64,000 nucleotides of DNA from Arenibacter aquaticus (GCF_003957295.1 NZ_RQPJ01000003.1:646371-710370), one strand, 5' to 3'. Positions 18,801-27,740 are shown, counted from the first letter of the stretch. Program-made: numbers and translations. Notes: generated by a model from the letters alone, not told the origin.

Positions 18801-20330
18801 GTTTTTTACGGGTTTCATAAATAGAGCGGACATCATCGGAACATAGGTCAGGCAGAGGAAAATGGCACCTAGCATGGCAAACCCAAAGGTAAACGCCATA
18901 GGACGGAACATCTTTCCTTCAACTCCTGTTAAAAAAAGAATAGGAGCAAAAACGATTAGAATGATGATTTGCCCAAAAAAGGCAGAGCCCATCATGGTAC
19001 TTCCTGCATCATAGGCGACTTTATCCATGACGCCTTGATTGAATTTTAGCTTTCCGGAACGTATTCGTTTTTGAATTTCATAAACCGTCCCTTCTATGAT
19101 AATTACCGCTCCGTCTATAATAATTCCAAAATCGATAGCTCCCAAGCTCATTAGGTTGGCCCAAACACCAAATTGTTTCATCAAGATAAAAGCAAAGAGC
19201 AACGATAGGGGTATGGTTGTGGCGGTTATCAATCCGCCCCTTAAACTTCCCAATAAAAAGACCAATGCAAAAATGACAATAAGTGCGCCTTCCAAAAGGT
19301 TTTGTGTTACGGTACTGGTAGTTCGTTCTATGAGATTGCTTCTATCCAAAAAGGGTTTGATTTCCAACCCTTCAGGTAAAGACTTTTCAACGTTTTGCAT
19401 TCTTTCCTGAACATTGGCAATCACTTTATTAGGATTGGCTTCTTTCATCATTAACACCATTCCGCCAACGGCTTCACGACCATCTTGGGTAAAGGCTCCG
19501 TAACGTACTTGGTTTCCAAATTGTACTTTTTCCGCAGCATCTCCTATTGTAATCGGGAGTCCATTTTCATTTTTTATGGAGATGGCCATGATATCACCCA
19601 AAGACCTTATGAGTCCTTCCCCTCGGATGAAGTTTGCCATTTTGTTTTTTTCAATATAGGCACCTCCTGTATTGACATTGTTCCTTTCTAAAGCGGCAAA
19701 TACCTCGGATATGGAAACACCTATGGCATTTAGCTTTTCGGGGTTTATGGCTATTTCGTATTGTTTTATATGACCTCCAAATGAGTTGACTTCCACAACA
19801 CCATCCAACAGGGTCATTTGGCGTTTTACGATCCAATCCTGGATGGTACGTAAATCGGTAGGGGAGTATTTGCTTTCAAAACCCTTTTTGGGTTTTATGG
19901 TATATTGGTATATTTCCCCTAACCCGGTAGTAATTGGTCCCATGGAAGGATTCCCGAATTTTTCTGGGATGCTTTCCCTAACCTCGTTCAGCTTCTCCTG
20001 TACCAATTGTCTGGGTTTGTAAATGCCCATGTCATCATCGAATACGATGGTCACTACGGAAAGTCCAAAACGGGAAATGGAACGGATTTCGGTTACATTG
20101 GGCAAGTTGCCCATGGCCAGTTCCACGGGATAGGTCACGAATTGTTCGATATCTTCGGTAGCGAGGTTTTCAGATACGGTGATGACCTGTACCTGGTTGT
20201 TTGTGATATCTGGCACCGACCCCAGATTTACGGTAGACATGGACCAAATACCGGTTATGATAAGAGCCAATGTCAGTAGTCCAACAATAAATTTATTATT
20301 GATGGAGAATACAATGATTTTATTTATCAT
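15891..20330 (-). CDS. CzcA/CusA-type heavy-metal RND pump fused to a TolC-like outer-membrane channel
   Basis: The first ~1040 of 1479 residues are a complete heavy-metal RND transporter (MINKIIVFSINNKFIVG start; DFGIIIDGAVIIIEGTV in TM4, the CzcA-type form with DFG and Asp/Glu; PIMLTATTDILGFMPMAFS). A hydrophobic, signal-peptide-like segment (about 1055-1075, ending ASAQ) follows. The last ~400 residues are an outer-membrane efflux protein with LPTISLEKAKKMAIANYPSLKAA and long helical repeats. The DFG motif points to divalent ions (Co, Zn, Cd) rather than Cu/Ag. Such fusions occur in other Bacteroidota. With the adaptor (14636-15877), it supplies a whole tripartite efflux system from two genes. 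Confidence 0.93.
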   Translation of the reverse strand: MINKIIVFSINNKFIVGLLTLALIITGIWSMSTVNLGSVPDITNNQVQVITVSENLATEDIEQFVTYPVELAMGNLPNVTEIRSISRFGLSVVTIVFDDDMGIYKPRQLVQEKLNEVRESIPEKFGNPSMGPITTGLGEIYQYTIKPKKGFESKYSPTDLRTIQDWIVKRQMTLLDGVVEVNSFGGHIKQYEIAINPEKLNAIGVSISEVFAALERNNVNTGGAYIEKNKMANFIRGEGLIRSLGDIMAISIKNENGLPITIGDAAEKVQFGNQVRYGAFTQDGREAVGGMVLMMKEANPNKVIANVQERMQNVEKSLPEGLEIKPFLDRSNLIERTTSTVTQNLLEGALIVIFALVFLLGSLRGGLITATTIPLSLLFAFILMKQFGVWANLMSLGAIDFGIIIDGAVIIIEGTVYEIQKRIRSGKLKFNQGVMDKVAYDAGSTMMGSAFFGQIIILIVFAPILFLTGVEGKMFRPMAFTFGFAMLGAIFLCLTYVPMMSALFMKPVKNKNNWFGKFESWLEKISDNIIGGIQKAYLPLLKGALKVKSLVVGAAVVLLLVSGFVFSRMGGEFVPQLDEGDLAMQALLRPGTGLTEAIDVSNKIESVLLKNFPEVKTAVARIGVADIPTDPMPMDIADMFIILEKDMYKWTSAKSKEELTDKIKDKLDSELTGVNLVFSQPVELRFNELLTGVREDVAVKLYGEDLEVLSKKAEEMAAIIQTVPGVGDVNPERTSGLPQMTVMYNRKKMAQYGLDIEKVNSYISAAFAGGNAGVIFEGEKRFDMVIRFDEEHRKSIENLRALYVDLPDGTQVPIKEVADISYVPGPMQISRDNTFRRTYVGINTRGRDVESVVTDIQQKLDAELDLPPGYYITYGGEFENLVRAKERLTIVVPIALFLIFVLLYFALKSFSQSIMIYIAIPLAAIGGIFALWLRDLPFSISAGVGFIVLFGVAVLNGLVLINRFNSLKEEGVTSIRERILTGTKERIRPIMLTATTDILGFMPMAFSSSAGAEVQRPLATVVIGGMLTATLLTLIVLPILYTFIEKREENKSKKKLSSLKPSAIAIVIIIGCILGFAIPASAQEGTLENKVILQDSLPTISLEKAKKMAIANYPSLKAAKLGIEGEKAMRKTAFDFGSTQIFTGKEEVGNGENGVSNTIGVQQQEINVFGIVPKLKLQKERIHLAENLVNLTALEVEREVSRAWANVYTKRKTFLVYKHMDSVFQDIERAARIKYKTEATSNLEYLATSNQANEVKIQIEQAFREYHKALQQLNQWFASDTLYGVPNASLESLEAPLDYSATPLENHPLLQASRQQIQVAKAVTRVQKSEFLPKFQVQYGRQQINGQSGFYQYQMGIQIPLLFGANLGRAQKAKIDKKIAEENFHTEKLKLKTAYENRREDFIKWQNSWDYYKNKALPLAKEQRRGTILAFKEGAIDYVAFLQNIRDVIRIEISAWEAFNSYLDSRNQLEYYLKNPNKN

Positions 20331-20403
20331 GTAATAAAAAGATTAATTCAGTTAAACTTTTCGCCGAAGTTTGTATGGGACAAAATCAACGAAATGAAGA
20401 TGA

Positions 20404-20423
20404 TGACCTATCGGGATAGGTCA
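20404..20423. promoter_or_regulatory. 20-bp palindrome upstream of the efflux operon
   Basis: Two perfect 9-bp arms (TGACCTATC and GATAGGTCA) are separated by GG. The site is 74 nt upstream of the efflux pump start codon and 31 nt past the end of the small upstream gene. Symmetry and position fit an operator for a dimeric regulator; no T-tract follows, so a terminator is less likely. The neighbouring Fur-family protein is one candidate ligand, which is inference only. Confidence 0.5.
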
Positions 20424-20453
20424 ACAGAGGATATAGTTATCCTAAAAACTGAA

Positions 20454-20768
20454 TTAAACCTGGGGTGGTTGTAGTAGGGAAAGGGTAAATTCTTTACTAA
20501 CGTTATCGAAATGGATACAGGGCTCCAAAGAAATCTCAGGTGTTAAAGGTTTAAAATTTGGAATCCCAAAATCTATAGTATGCCCATGACAACAGTGGCA
20601 TGTGCAAAATGGACTGCACAGGTCAGAACTATAATTTTCGGAATGGTCAGTATGACCATCCAAAACAATTTCCACTTGACTGTCATTGATAGGAAAACCC
20701 GTATCACTACAAGGTAGTACATTAAGTGCTAGAATATAAAATGATAATATTAGTGGTACTATTTTCAC
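20454..20768 (-). CDS. Small Cys/His-rich membrane-anchored protein (DUF6660-like)
   Basis: A GTG start at 20768 gives 104 residues beginning with V/M-KIVPLILSFYILALNVLPC, the form typical of this small flavobacterial family. The ATG at 20822 would prepend 18 extra residues. After the signal/anchor there are clustered metal-type ligands: DHSENYSSDLCSPFCTCHCCHGH. These families are often found next to CzcA-type pumps, as here (123 nt upstream of the pump). It may bind the metal in the periplasm; this is inferred from composition and neighbourhood. Confidence 0.7.
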   Translation of the reverse strand: MKIVPLILSFYILALNVLPCSDTGFPINDSQVEIVLDGHTDHSENYSSDLCSPFCTCHCCHGHTIDFGIPNFKPLTPEISLEPCIHFDNVSKEFTLSLLQPPQV

Positions 20769-20888
20769 AATACAAAAATATAAAATTAACAATGCACAGC
20801 TTGTGCAAAGGGGTCCTATCAATTCAATACCATTTTGTTCTTTTCGCTAAATGTTCTTATAACTAAGCCTTAATTTCAAAGATTCATA

Positions 20889-21548
20889 TCACTGATGTGC
20901 TCTCATGAATACGTTCAAAACTTCAAGCACCACCATCGCCAACCCAGTAACACTCTCCTTCCTCCTACTATGCTCCGCCTCTTCCCTGTTAGACAAAAAG
21001 CCGAGTTCCAATAGCACGGCCGAGCAAATATTTTTTGTTTCCCTAAGCACTTGAAAATTGGCATATTTTAATCCACGTATTTTGAAATCCAAGGAACCAC
21101 GGAATTCCTTCAACATTCTTTGAGCCAATTCTTCAGACTTGAATAGAAGCTCCTTATCGGTACTTGCGTCTGGACGCGGTACATACACTTCTATTCCTTG
21201 GGCAGATTTTCTGGTAGCCTGATTGCAATGGATAGAGATAAAAACATCAGGCTTTAATGACTTGGCCAATTTTGTTCTATCCCCTAATGAAATCAAGGTA
21301 TCATTGTATCGAGTCAGATAGAACTCGATTTCATTATCGAACAGTTCTTTGTTCAAGCGAATCATTTCTTTTACGACCTCCAGAACAATGTCCTTTTCCT
21401 TTATTCCATTAACTCCAAAAGCCCCCGAATCCACTCCCCCATGCCCCGGGTCAATGACTACTATTCTACCTCCACTTTCCTGAGCATGAGTGATAATCCC
21501 TAACAGGGCAAAGCAAATCCATAGGCAAACTATCCGAAAACGTTTCAT
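20889..21548 (-). CDS. N-acetylmuramoyl-L-alanine amidase (Amidase_3)
   Basis: The 219-residue protein has a signal peptide (MKRFRIVCLWICFALLGIITHAQ) and the zinc amidase core: VIDPGHGGVDSGA with the first zinc His, KEKDIVLEV with the Glu ligand, VFISIHCNQA with the second His, and AVLLELGFLSN with the catalytic Glu. It cleaves the amide bond between muramic acid and the peptide stem. It is divergent from the conjugation operon (203 bp apart) and could open the wall for the secretion channel, though a housekeeping role cannot be excluded. Confidence 0.93.
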   Translation of the reverse strand: MKRFRIVCLWICFALLGIITHAQESGGRIVVIDPGHGGVDSGAFGVNGIKEKDIVLEVVKEMIRLNKELFDNEIEFYLTRYNDTLISLGDRTKLAKSLKPDVFISIHCNQATRKSAQGIEVYVPRPDASTDKELLFKSEELAQRMLKEFRGSLDFKIRGLKYANFQVLRETKNICSAVLLELGFLSNREEAEHSRRKESVTGLAMVVLEVLNVFMRAHQ

Positions 21549-21708
21549 AAATTCAATTTTTTAATTGCGTGTTGCACAATTTTCATCCTTTCCTTGGGTT
21601 CGTCACGAATCCGTAAAATTTTAACGCGCTCGGCTGTTAAAATTTATATGATTCCCATCGTTATACCAGATCCTTTAGAAATTCCTTAACGAATAATCCG
21701 ATGCCTCT

Positions 21709-21729
21709 CCTCAAAAATGGAATTTGAGG
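21709..21729. promoter_or_regulatory. Inverted repeat upstream of the conjugation operon
   Basis: Seven-bp arms CCTCAAA and TTTGAGG enclose a 7-nt spacer, 22 nt before the first tra start codon. The site lies in the divergent gap with the amidase gene and could be an operator or a leader hairpin. Function is unproven. Confidence 0.35.
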
Positions 21730-21751
21730 GACATCACATAAATATCATATC

Positions 21752-22039
21752 ATGAAAAAACCGATCAAAGTATTTGCCATTGCCCTATTGACCTCCCTAT
21801 CGGCCCATTCTCAAATTGGGGGTATAGAAGATTCTGTCAACGATGTTTCGGACACCATTAGGGCCATTTTTCCAATTATCCTTGGGGTCATCTTTCTTAT
21901 TGGCTTCCTGTTCAATGCAGGCCATTTTTTTGGCGAGAACTCCGATCTAAAAAAAGGGATTACCCGGGTATTGGTCTTTGTCCTTATAGCCGGAGCGGTA
22001 GTGGGCATCTTTACGTATCTAATAGGAATTGTGGTATAA
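21752..22039 (+). CDS. traE: Conjugation protein, VirB2/TraE-like (DUF4134-type)
   Basis: This 95-residue protein has a signal peptide (MKKPIKVFAIALLTSLSAHSQ), then two hydrophobic segments (AIFPIILGVIFLIGFLFNAGHFF and VLVFVLIAGAVVGIFTYLI). Size, topology and place as first gene of the operon fit the TraE pilin-like subunit of Bacteroidota conjugative elements. Its stop overlaps the next ATG by one base. Assignment rests mainly on topology and order. Confidence 0.7.
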   Translation: MKKPIKVFAIALLTSLSAHSQIGGIEDSVNDVSDTIRAIFPIILGVIFLIGFLFNAGHFFGENSDLKKGITRVLVFVLIAGAVVGIFTYLIGIVV

Positions 22040-22323
22040 TGCAAAAATTCGAGGTATATAGGAACATCAGAAAAAAGGCCATGATATTTGGACTGTCCGT
22101 CCCTTTCTTCGCCCTCCAAATGACCTGCCTCATAGCCTCCTTAATGGTCATTATTTTTTCCTTTAACCTGTTTGTTATCATTCTGGCGTCCACTTTTAAC
22201 AGCGCAGTCTATGTGATATTGACACGGGTCTCCCAAAATCCGCTTCACATCATTATCACGAGCATATTTCCCAAAATCATAAGCAACAAAAAATCCACCC
22301 TGTTAGACTATGAAAAAGATTAA
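22039..22323 (+). CDS. traF: Conjugation protein, VirB3/TraF-like (DUF4133-type)
   Basis: The 94-residue protein has a short basic N-terminus followed by two adjacent membrane helices (about 15-60) and a soluble tail, the VirB3 pattern. It overlaps the preceding gene by 1 nt and the VirB4-type ATPase gene by 14 nt. VirB3 is known to help place VirB4 at the inner membrane. Recognition is based on topology and gene order. Confidence 0.68.
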   Translation: MQKFEVYRNIRKKAMIFGLSVPFFALQMTCLIASLMVIIFSFNLFVIILASTFNSAVYVILTRVSQNPLHIIITSIFPKIISNKKSTLLDYEKD

Positions 22324-24724
22324 TCTCGTTGCCCAACACCCCATCCTCCATATCCGGTCCAATTTGGTCTTTGCCAACAATGGCAACGTAGTTCTATGTT
22401 ATAAAGGACAACTTCCGGAAATCCACTCTCTCTCCGAAAAGGATTTTGAGGACCTGCACAATACTTGGCTCCAGGCCCTTAAATCCTTGCCCATCGGGTG
22501 TGTGGTCCACAAACAAGATGTTTATCAAAAAAAACGCTTCTCATCAAAAAAATTGCCCGATACCACCTTTTTGGCCAAGGCTACCCATGAGTATTTCAAA
22601 GGTCGGGAGTATATGGAACATGAGTGTTTTCTGTTTTTCATATTGGCCAGGAACAAAGCCCTGAACAACCCAATCTATGTAAACCCTTTTCGGAATGTTC
22701 CAGCTAGTATCCACTCGGATATGGACACACAGTTAAATGCCTTTGTGGAAGCGGTAAATGATTCGGTTTCCTTTATAAACAATGGCCGTAAAATGCAGTT
22801 TGCCCCTTTGACCGAAAATGAAATTCTATCCATGACCGACTACTACTTCAATGGTTTCAACGAGGGTTTTGACACCGACATTCTTTTGGAAAGTTCCAAT
22901 GTCAACATAGGAGAGCATTATTTTGATGTTCTGGCCGTAAACAGCGAATTATGTTTTGGGGGAGTCGTCCAAAGCAGTAGGCCCAATGAAAAATTCACCT
23001 CGGACGATTTCTCCTTTCATCAGGGGTTTATAGATGGTTTAGGGCTCGCCCTTAATGAGAATCACATCGTCAACCATATCATCTACCTTGACGACAAACA
23101 CAAATGGCGCAAGGTTCTGGAAAAAAGAATCGAGGAATTGAAAAAAAGCTCCAATTTCGGTTCCCAGAACAAGGTTTCGCTGTCCAAGGTCCAACAGATC
23201 CTAGACCAGATCAATGCTGATGAAAGTTCCCGAATTGTCCGCGGTCAACTCAATATTATCTATTGGGATCACGGATTGGCTAACCTTCGTAATATAGGAT
23301 CAAAGATCAGGAGCGAATTCAAGGAACTTGACATTACCCCTTATTACCCTAAAGGCGAGGAACGCAAGAATTACTTCCTAAATAGTTATTTCTGCCACTC
23401 CTCCAATTTTTCAGATCAAGACCTTTATGTGACCGACCTAAAACATGCCCTATGCCTGTATATAAACACTACCAATTATAAATCGGACCCTTCAGGGATC
23501 CTATTTAACGATCGCGTCCATAACATTCCTATTATCAAGGATGTTTGGGACGAAGGAAAAAAGCGTATCAAGGCACGGAACTTTGCCATTTTCGCCCCTA
23601 CCGGGGAAGGAAAATCATTTCTGGCCAATAATATCCTAAGGCAATACTTCGAGGCGGGAGTCCGTCTGGTCATTATCGATCTAGGAGGCTCCTATACAAA
23701 ATTTGCCAAGCTCTATCCCGAACACTTCACCATTCTAAGATATGAAAGCGGCAAGAACCTGGGCATCAACCCTTTTTTCGTGGAAAGTCAAAAGGACATG
23801 GACCCAGATCGTCTGGAGGACCTGGCCATGTTCATTTTTGAACTGCTGGGGACAGGCAACAAGGTGAGTAAGGCACACCAGGTCTCCCTTAAAAAAATCC
23901 TTCAATGCTACTATAAACTCGTGCATAAAGGCCATTCCCTGGACAGCTTTTATCGCTTTATGGAGAACAACCAAAAGGATTTATTGGACCAGCTTAAAAT
24001 ACAGTCCGATTATTTCAACATACCTGCCTTCCTGCACATTATGTCCGAATTTGTTGAGGATGGACTCTATAGTTTCTTGTTCAACGTTAGCGAAGACCAA
24101 TCCTTTCATATTGAGGACAAACGTCTGATCGTTTTTGAACTGGACGAGATCAAGGACAACAAGGAAATTCTCTCCGTGATGTTGAAACTGATCAAGTCGG
24201 CCATACAGGCTACCATATGGAAGAACCGTGCAGAAAGGGGCATCATATTGTTCGATGAATTTGCAAAACAGTTAAAATTCGACAACGTCTTGGAAAGTGT
24301 TGAATTTTACTATCAGGCCATCCGAAAACAGAACGGGGCCATAGGTATCATCCTCCAATCCATAAACCAACTGCCCAACAGTTCCACCTCGGCCAGTATC
24401 CTTGAAAACACCCAGGTAATTTATAGCCTCAACAATGAAAAAGGCTATGCCGAACTAAAAAGTAGGCTCAACCTTTCAAGCCATGACCACAATCAGTTGA
24501 AATCGATCAGAAACAACCTTACCGGCCCTAAAAAATATACAGAGGTTTTTATCAAAATAGGAAGGGAGAGCAACATTTTTAGGCTGGAGGTTCCCCCAGA
24601 GGTCCATGCCGCCTATCTAACGGATGGCGAAGAAAACGCGGCCATAATGTCCCTGTATAAAAAGACCCAGAATATGGAGACCGCTATTAAAGAGTATATA
24701 GAACTAAAAAAAGTAACATCATGA
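22310..24724 (+). CDS. traG: Conjugative transposon ATPase, TraG/VirB4 family
   Basis: The 804-residue ATPase has a Walker A (APTGEGKSFLANNIL) near residue 428 and a Walker B (GIILFDEFAKQL) near residue 643, both as in VirB4. The motif LGGSYTKFAKLYPEHF and the late SLNNEKGYAELK segment also fit. Length matches the Bacteroidota TraG ATPases (about 800). It energises assembly and substrate transfer at the base of the secretion channel. It overlaps both neighbours, indicating tight coupling. Confidence 0.93.
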   Translation: MKKINLVAQHPILHIRSNLVFANNGNVVLCYKGQLPEIHSLSEKDFEDLHNTWLQALKSLPIGCVVHKQDVYQKKRFSSKKLPDTTFLAKATHEYFKGREYMEHECFLFFILARNKALNNPIYVNPFRNVPASIHSDMDTQLNAFVEAVNDSVSFINNGRKMQFAPLTENEILSMTDYYFNGFNEGFDTDILLESSNVNIGEHYFDVLAVNSELCFGGVVQSSRPNEKFTSDDFSFHQGFIDGLGLALNENHIVNHIIYLDDKHKWRKVLEKRIEELKKSSNFGSQNKVSLSKVQQILDQINADESSRIVRGQLNIIYWDHGLANLRNIGSKIRSEFKELDITPYYPKGEERKNYFLNSYFCHSSNFSDQDLYVTDLKHALCLYINTTNYKSDPSGILFNDRVHNIPIIKDVWDEGKKRIKARNFAIFAPTGEGKSFLANNILRQYFEAGVRLVIIDLGGSYTKFAKLYPEHFTILRYESGKNLGINPFFVESQKDMDPDRLEDLAMFIFELLGTGNKVSKAHQVSLKKILQCYYKLVHKGHSLDSFYRFMENNQKDLLDQLKIQSDYFNIPAFLHIMSEFVEDGLYSFLFNVSEDQSFHIEDKRLIVFELDEIKDNKEILSVMLKLIKSAIQATIWKNRAERGIILFDEFAKQLKFDNVLESVEFYYQAIRKQNGAIGIILQSINQLPNSSTSASILENTQVIYSLNNEKGYAELKSRLNLSSHDHNQLKSIRNNLTGPKKYTEVFIKIGRESNIFRLEVPPEVHAAYLTDGEENAAIMSLYKKTQNMETAIKEYIELKKVTS

Positions 24725-25302
24725 AAAAGAAAATCAGAATACTGGGAATTGCGCTTGCCTTTGTCCTTTTAAGGCCAGCAGGCGCTGCCTGCCAGGGTAT
24801 GCCGGTCTATGATAACACCAATTTTATCTCCATGACCAAATCTCTTATAGAATCTGCCAAACAGACTTCTGAGCTATTAAAGACGGTGGAATTTTTAAAA
24901 GAGCAGAAAGAGAACATAATGAAGGTCAGCGATGTGGTAAAACAGCTCAGGGTCGTAAAGAATATGGCGGACAACAATCGCCGTATGATCGATATCGTAA
25001 ACAGGGACCTAAGGGAAATCTTGAACTCCCCTTTTATAAAGGCCGAGGAGGTCTCAAGAGTATCCAACTCCTTTAATGCTATCATAGAAAATTCACTGAG
25101 CGACCTAGATTTTATAGAACAGATCCTTTCCAACGACTATCTAAAGATGACCGATGCAGAGCGCACTGTCCTGTTAAAGGAAAAGGAAATGAAGTCCCTT
25201 GAAATGGTGGCCGAGATCGAGGCCAAGACTAGGAGATATCGTGAGGTAATCGCATTTAGGGAAATGCAGGATATTATCAACAGCAGGGAAATAAAATATT
25301 GA
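24721..25302 (+). CDS. traI: Conjugation protein, TraI/VirB5-like (DUF4141-type)
   Basis: This 193-residue protein is exported (MKKKIRILGIALAFVLLRPAGAACQ) and then forms long amphipathic helices with strong coiled-coil character (residues 35-185). The overlap with traG (ATGA) and its place before the VirB6-like gene match TraI of Bacteroidota elements. VirB5-like proteins sit at the pilus tip or in the periplasm. The family call is from helical pattern and order, so moderate. Confidence 0.72.
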   Translation: MKKKIRILGIALAFVLLRPAGAACQGMPVYDNTNFISMTKSLIESAKQTSELLKTVEFLKEQKENIMKVSDVVKQLRVVKNMADNNRRMIDIVNRDLREILNSPFIKAEEVSRVSNSFNAIIENSLSDLDFIEQILSNDYLKMTDAERTVLLKEKEMKSLEMVAEIEAKTRRYREVIAFREMQDIINSREIKY

Positions 25303-25305
25303 AAC

Positions 25306-26148
25306 ATGTCAGGAATAGTTTTAAGCATAGGGCTCGAATATGTAGATACGGTCTTCCAAACCATTAAGAACAGTGATTTTGCACAATACACCATCACCGG
25401 GATGAAGACCCTGGCCATTCTGTTCTTCCTGATCAACATACTCAAAAAATACAATGAGGGCATTGCAAATAATGAGGGGTATACATGGGGGCTGACCCCC
25501 TCAGTACTGGCCAAGAATTTTGCTGTGGTCATACTGGTCATTTTTTCCACACAGGTGCTGGGGATTTTCGACACTATTTTGGTGGCCATTGAGGCCCAAT
25601 ATCGCGACACCGCCCCTGCATTGCTTCCCTTGCAACTTCAGGATATAGACTTGGAACAGGACGTAGGCCCGATAGAGGCTGCAAAAAAGGCAATGGCCCT
25701 AATATACGAAACCTTGATAACTCCTTTGTACGGGCTAAAAATACTGGCATTTATTTTAGGGGTGTTCCTTTGGCTCATGGACCTATTTATCTATCCATTG
25801 TTTCTGGCCGAGCGTTTTTTTCTGATGGGGATCATGCAGGCCTTTTTCCCACTTGTGATCAGCCTTGCCGTATTTGAAAAGTTTAGGGCCTTGGCCTACA
25901 ACTACTTTAAATTATATACCGGCATCTATATGTTGGTCCCGGCGTTTTTCCTTGTCAATGTCTTTGTCAACAATCTGTACACCGAGGTGAACGGCAATTT
26001 TTGGACCACTCTTTTTGGTTCGGATTGGGGGAGCCGTTACTATGCACCTTTAGTAAATCTGGGATCTATCGGGTTCATTGTATTCTTAAAATTCAAATTG
26101 TACCGTAGGGCCATAGCCTTTACCATTAGGCTCTTCAGTGGGGCCTAA
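25306..26148 (+). CDS. traJ: Conjugation inner-membrane protein, TraJ/VirB6-like
   Basis: The 280-residue protein has about six membrane segments (for example LKILAFILGVFLWLMDLFIYPLFLAERF and YTGIYMLVPAFFLVNVFV). Position between TraI and TraK and the polytopic pattern match TraJ, the VirB6-like channel component. It begins 3 nt after traI stops. Confidence 0.82.
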   Translation: MSGIVLSIGLEYVDTVFQTIKNSDFAQYTITGMKTLAILFFLINILKKYNEGIANNEGYTWGLTPSVLAKNFAVVILVIFSTQVLGIFDTILVAIEAQYRDTAPALLPLQLQDIDLEQDVGPIEAAKKAMALIYETLITPLYGLKILAFILGVFLWLMDLFIYPLFLAERFFLMGIMQAFFPLVISLAVFEKFRALAYNYFKLYTGIYMLVPAFFLVNVFVNNLYTEVNGNFWTTLFGSDWGSRYYAPLVNLGSIGFIVFLKFKLYRRAIAFTIRLFSGA

Positions 26149-26191
26149 CCAGCATCTAAACTAAATCCAGTGTCAAAATAAAAGTACCATC

Positions 26192-26806
26192 ATGAAAACA
26201 CCTTACAAAAATATCCACAACTTGCTAAGCCTTAACCGGCATATTGTGTGGTCCCTAGTGATAGGCACCACGGCAACCTGTATAATAGCCTTATTTTCCG
26301 TCTTAAAAATGCACAGGGAAATACTTCACAATGCCTTTGTTGTCAATAACAATGGAAGTGTAATACCATTGAAATGGGTGGCACAAAAAGAAAACCTGAC
26401 CGTGGAGGCATTGTCCCATTTGGAGCTTTTCCATACCTATTTCTACAACATTGACGCCAGCAATTATAAAAATAATTTGGGGAAGGCCCTATGGTTGGGG
26501 GACAGTTCGGTGGATGGGCTATATCGCCAAAAAAATGCGGACGGGGTATATAATCGGCTATTGCAATATTCCTTGGTGCAAAAGGTCATCCAAATCGACT
26601 CCAGGTTAGAGCTATCCTCCAAACCCTATACCTTCACCACCACTACCATCTTTGAAATCAACAGGGGAACCGTAACGGATACCTACGAACTGGTCAGCAC
26701 TGGACAACTGATCCATGTAGATCGCAACTTCCCCAAAAACACCCATGGGCTTTTGATCACAAACTATTTTGAAAAGACCTTAAAAAAATTACATCATGAA
26801 AATTGA
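26192..26806 (+). CDS. traK: Conjugative transposon protein TraK (VirB8-like)
   Basis: The 204 residues comprise a short cytoplasmic N-terminus, one membrane helix (about 19-38), and a periplasmic domain with motifs typical of TraK: LSHLELFHTYFYNID, LGDSSVDGLYRQKNADGVYNRLLQYS, and the final NPH/FPKNTHGLLITNYF-type stretch. VirB8-like proteins form the inner-membrane periplasmic collar. Its end overlaps traM by 11 nt. Confidence 0.9.
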   Translation: MKTPYKNIHNLLSLNRHIVWSLVIGTTATCIIALFSVLKMHREILHNAFVVNNNGSVIPLKWVAQKENLTVEALSHLELFHTYFYNIDASNYKNNLGKALWLGDSSVDGLYRQKNADGVYNRLLQYSLVQKVIQIDSRLELSSKPYTFTTTTIFEINRGTVTDTYELVSTGQLIHVDRNFPKNTHGLLITNYFEKTLKKLHHEN

Positions 26807-27719
26807 AAAAAATAAAATCCTGTTCTCTTCTATATTGCTGGTCATTACATTGTTCATCATTGCCTACGCCATGATGGTGTTGGACAGTGGAGAGGATGGC
26901 AAGGAGCTGTTAAAGCAGACAGAGGTGCCAAAATTGGAACAACAGCAGGAAACGTATACCTCCAAATTGGAAGCCGTGGATAATATTGAGGAGGCGCGCA
27001 CCACCAATGCACCTAGTATTTACGATGAACGAATGTTGGATTCCAATAATGTTTTCAACCCTGATCTTAGCGATAAGGAAAAACAGCGCAAAGTGGACAG
27101 TATTTATGAACAAGGCAGGATTAGGTATAGTTCGACAATGACTAAAAACAACATCACCACCCAAATACGGCCAAAAAAGGCCTTAATGCCAACACCCAAT
27201 GAACCGGAGACTGAAGAGCCCCCATTTACTAGGGAAATGGCATTGGAACACCAACTGTTTTTTGCCTCGGCCCCACAGGCCACCTTAAAAAACTACATTG
27301 AAGAGGAAACAAATATCCACGTGCAAGTTGATGGCGACCAAGTGGTGAGGGCAAATAGCCGTTTGCAATTACGTTTATTGGAGGATATACAGCTGGGTTC
27401 CACTACGATCCCCAAGAACACTCTAATCTATGGTCTTGTGAGTTTCAAACCCAATAGAGCACTTCTCAAAATTGACAATATTGATCATATGCCCGTAAAA
27501 ATGAAGGCCATTGATCTACAGGATGGATTGGAGGGCATCTATGTGGAGAACAGCTTCAGGGGTGAGGTAAAAAGGGAAATAGCCAGTGATATAGTAGAAG
27601 ACATAAATGTTGTTGGCCTTCCACAATTAAGGGGTGTAAAAAACATCTTTCAGCGCAGTAATAGGAAGGTAAAAGTAAAAGTGGCCGACCATTACCAACT
27701 CATTTTAAAGGCCTATTAA
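26796..27719 (+). CDS. traM: Conjugative transposon protein TraM (VirB10-like)
   Basis: The 307-residue protein has one N-terminal membrane helix (about 8-27), a charged, low-complexity linker (residues 40-150), and a C-terminal globular domain with LEDIQLGSTTIPKNTLIYGLVSF, as in TraM. VirB10-like proteins span the periplasm and couple the ATPases to the outer-membrane ring. TraL, often between K and M in other elements, is absent. Confidence 0.88.
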   Translation: MKIEKNKILFSSILLVITLFIIAYAMMVLDSGEDGKELLKQTEVPKLEQQQETYTSKLEAVDNIEEARTTNAPSIYDERMLDSNNVFNPDLSDKEKQRKVDSIYEQGRIRYSSTMTKNNITTQIRPKKALMPTPNEPETEEPPFTREMALEHQLFFASAPQATLKNYIEEETNIHVQVDGDQVVRANSRLQLRLLEDIQLGSTTIPKNTLIYGLVSFKPNRALLKIDNIDHMPVKMKAIDLQDGLEGIYVENSFRGEVKREIASDIVEDINVVGLPQLRGVKNIFQRSNRKVKVKVADHYQLILKAY

Positions 27720-27740
27720 ACCATCTCTAATAATATTATT

